From Bacteroidales bacterium (GTDB lineage Bacteria; Bacteroidota; Bacteroidia; Bacteroidales; UBA12077): a stretch of DNA of 64,000 nucleotides. Positions 62,772 to 64,000 of this stretch are shown one piece after another. The translations under genes and the position numbers were made by a program. Under the pieces are notes generated by a model. That model searched no databases. It was not told the origin of the DNA and saw only the letters and a program-made list of their open reading frames with translations. Positions within the stretch are counted from its first letter, which is position 1, and every line of letters begins with the position of its first letter. Location of the stretch: the NCBI GenBank assembly GCA_016342685.1, contig JAEINU010000010.1:53646-117645 (forward strand). The letters run 5' to 3'.

Positions 62772-63790
62772 AGTCGAAAAGTTTAGGTAAAGAGAATTTT
62801 AAACCAATATATGTAGCAATTAGTTTGCTTGTATTGATTGTATTGATAGGTGTTTCTGGATTTATGATCATTGAACAATTTTCGTTTAATGATGCATTCT
62901 TCATGACTATAATTACCATTTCAACGGTAGGTTTCCGGGAAGTGGAACCCTTATCTAGTTTAGGTCAGTTTTTTACCGCGTTCCTTATAGTTATTAGTTT
63001 TGGAATATTTGCATACGCTGTTACAACATTAACAAGGTATATTGTTGATGGAGTTTTAAGAAATTATTTAAAAGATAATAAAGTGAAAACTAAAATCGAA
63101 AAATTAAGTAATCATGTTATTGTTGTCGGCTATGGCCGCAACGGTAAGCAAGCCATTGAAGAATTAAAGCGACATAAGTTTCCTGTAGTAATTGTTGATA
63201 ACAAAGAGTCCATCATAGAAACAATTCGCGAGAATCCCGATAATCTTTACATTCAGGGCGACGCAATTGAAGATGAAACTTTAATAAATGCTAAAATAGA
63301 TAAAGCAAGAGCGCTTATTACAGCCTTACCAAACGACGCCGATAATTTATTTGTTGTGCTTACAGCTCGCGCAATGAATCCAGATATAACTATAATAAGT
63401 AGAGCTTCAAATTTTAATACCGATAAAAAACTACGAAGTGCAGGGGCTACCAATGTAATTATGCCCGATAAAATCGGAGGTCAGCGAATGGCAAAATTGG
63501 TTGCACAACCAGATATTATTGATTTTATAGAATATATTATGCTTCGGGAGAGTGATGGTATTCACATCGAAGAAATCTCTTGTAAGAATCTAAGTTCAAA
63601 TTTTGTCGAGAAAACAATTGGAGATTGGTCGATCCGAGCAGAAACTGGAGCCAATATTATTGGAATTAAAACCTCAGATAATAAATACATTGTAAATCCT
63701 GCCCCAACTGAGAAAATCTCAAACGACGATCAGTTATTTGTATTGGGGAATCCAACCCAAATTGAGAATTTAAAAAAGGTGCTTTTTTAA
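62768..63790 (+). CDS. Two-TM potassium channel with TrkA_N/TrkA_C (RCK) domains
   Basis: A 340-aa channel subunit in the MthK/KefB-like RCK group. Two membrane helices (about 13-37 and 68-90) flank the pore loop, with a selectivity filter at residues 52-58 reading STVGFRE instead of TVGYGD. The RCK part follows: Rossmann motif VIVVGYGRNGKQAIEEL binding NAD(H), then a TrkA_C domain at the end (IHIEEISCKNLSSNFVEKT). Start ATG 62768 overlaps the DUF2851 stop by 4 bp and is preferred to the longer frame starting at 62711. Ion type inferred from family only. Confidence 0.87.
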   Translation: MKSKSLGKENFKPIYVAISLLVLIVLIGVSGFMIIEQFSFNDAFFMTIITISTVGFREVEPLSSLGQFFTAFLIVISFGIFAYAVTTLTRYIVDGVLRNYLKDNKVKTKIEKLSNHVIVVGYGRNGKQAIEELKRHKFPVVIVDNKESIIETIRENPDNLYIQGDAIEDETLINAKIDKARALITALPNDADNLFVVLTARAMNPDITIISRASNFNTDKKLRSAGATNVIMPDKIGGQRMAKLVAQPDIIDFIEYIMLRESDGIHIEEISCKNLSSNFVEKTIGDWSIRAETGANIIGIKTSDNKYIVNPAPTEKISNDDQLFVLGNPTQIENLKKVLF

Positions 63791-63980
63791 ATTACCTACG
63801 AACTAAATATGGGCGTAAAACGTGATGTGTTTTATAACATAACAGATTGGGGGTTACCTTTCGGTTTTATTAGGAATATATTTATAAGTATAGGTATGTA
63901 CTAATAGAATGTTATGGGAAAATACATGGTCTCGTGCTAAAATAGGTTGACCCTTTTTTCATAAAAGAAAGCAGGTCAAT

Positions 63981-64000
63981 ATGAAAAGAAAAGAACAAGG
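63981..64000 (+). CDS. Start of a further gene, possibly transposase-like (truncated)
   Basis: ATGAAAAGAAAAGAACAAGG begins at 63981 and runs off the window; only MKRKEQ is visible. It is preceded by TAGGTTGACCC and GCAGGTCAAT, short inverted half-sites of the kind seen at insertion-sequence ends. Too little is present to be sure of either gene or element. Confidence 0.25.

Overview
The window is AT-rich chromosomal DNA from a member of the Bacteroidota, most like marine or anaerobic Bacteroidales/Marinilabiliales. The evidence is promoters of the Bacteroidota type (TTTG, a 18-19 bp gap, TAnnTTTG) at the tRNA genes, few Shine-Dalgarno sequences, and families typical of the phylum: DUF2400/TIGR02757, DUF3109, DUF2851, type III glutamine synthetase, GH92, FHS sugar permease, a TPR-PD40-OmpA protein, and a TonB receptor with DUF4876 and DUF6850 partners. 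Genus cannot be fixed from sequence alone.

Layout. 1-6.5 kb: housekeeping (truncated LolD-like ATPase, DUF2400, trmN6, saccharopine-dehydrogenase-like reductase, mutS). 6.6-6.8 kb: tRNA-Gly and tRNA-Leu behind a clear promoter. 6.8-11.9 kb: an accessory cassette of exported proteins and lipoproteins, a tandem duplication with an exact 2635-bp period, a gene-conversion-like block and a decayed second copy, bounded by two copies of the tRNA-operon terminator. 12-13.1 kb: a FabH-like ketosynthase. 13.2-21.1 kb (minus strand): a mannoside operon (GH2 beta-mannosidase, GH92 alpha-mannosidase, FHS permease, ROK kinase) suited to trimming and fermenting N-glycan mannose.

21.6-37.9 kb is the most interesting block: a NarX/NarL-type two-component pair followed, on the same strand, by a caspase/gingipain-like lipoprotein with HEAT-like repeats, an M16 protease, a TonB-dependent receptor, a DUF4876 surface lipoprotein, a DUF6850 outer-membrane barrel, and a second caspase-like lipoprotein paralogous to the first. 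It looks like a regulated envelope system pairing proteolysis with TonB-dependent uptake; substrate unknown. Two hairpin (MITE-like) elements with the same terminal inverted repeats and an orphan LamG tail lie in or beside it.

38.5-64 kb is again mostly conserved: O-methyltransferase, M16 peptidase, tRNA-Phe, POT transporter, gpmI, DUF3109, M20 dipeptidase, glutamine synthetase III plus an unlisted 56-aa protein, the OmpA-family protein, then an operon of fused indolepyruvate:ferredoxin oxidoreductase, ADP-forming acyl-CoA ligase and aminotransferase that together form an ATP-yielding amino-acid fermentation route. purM, prfA, pyrF, DUF2851 and a K+-channel/TrkA protein close the window, and a new gene, possibly of an insertion sequence, begins at the right edge.
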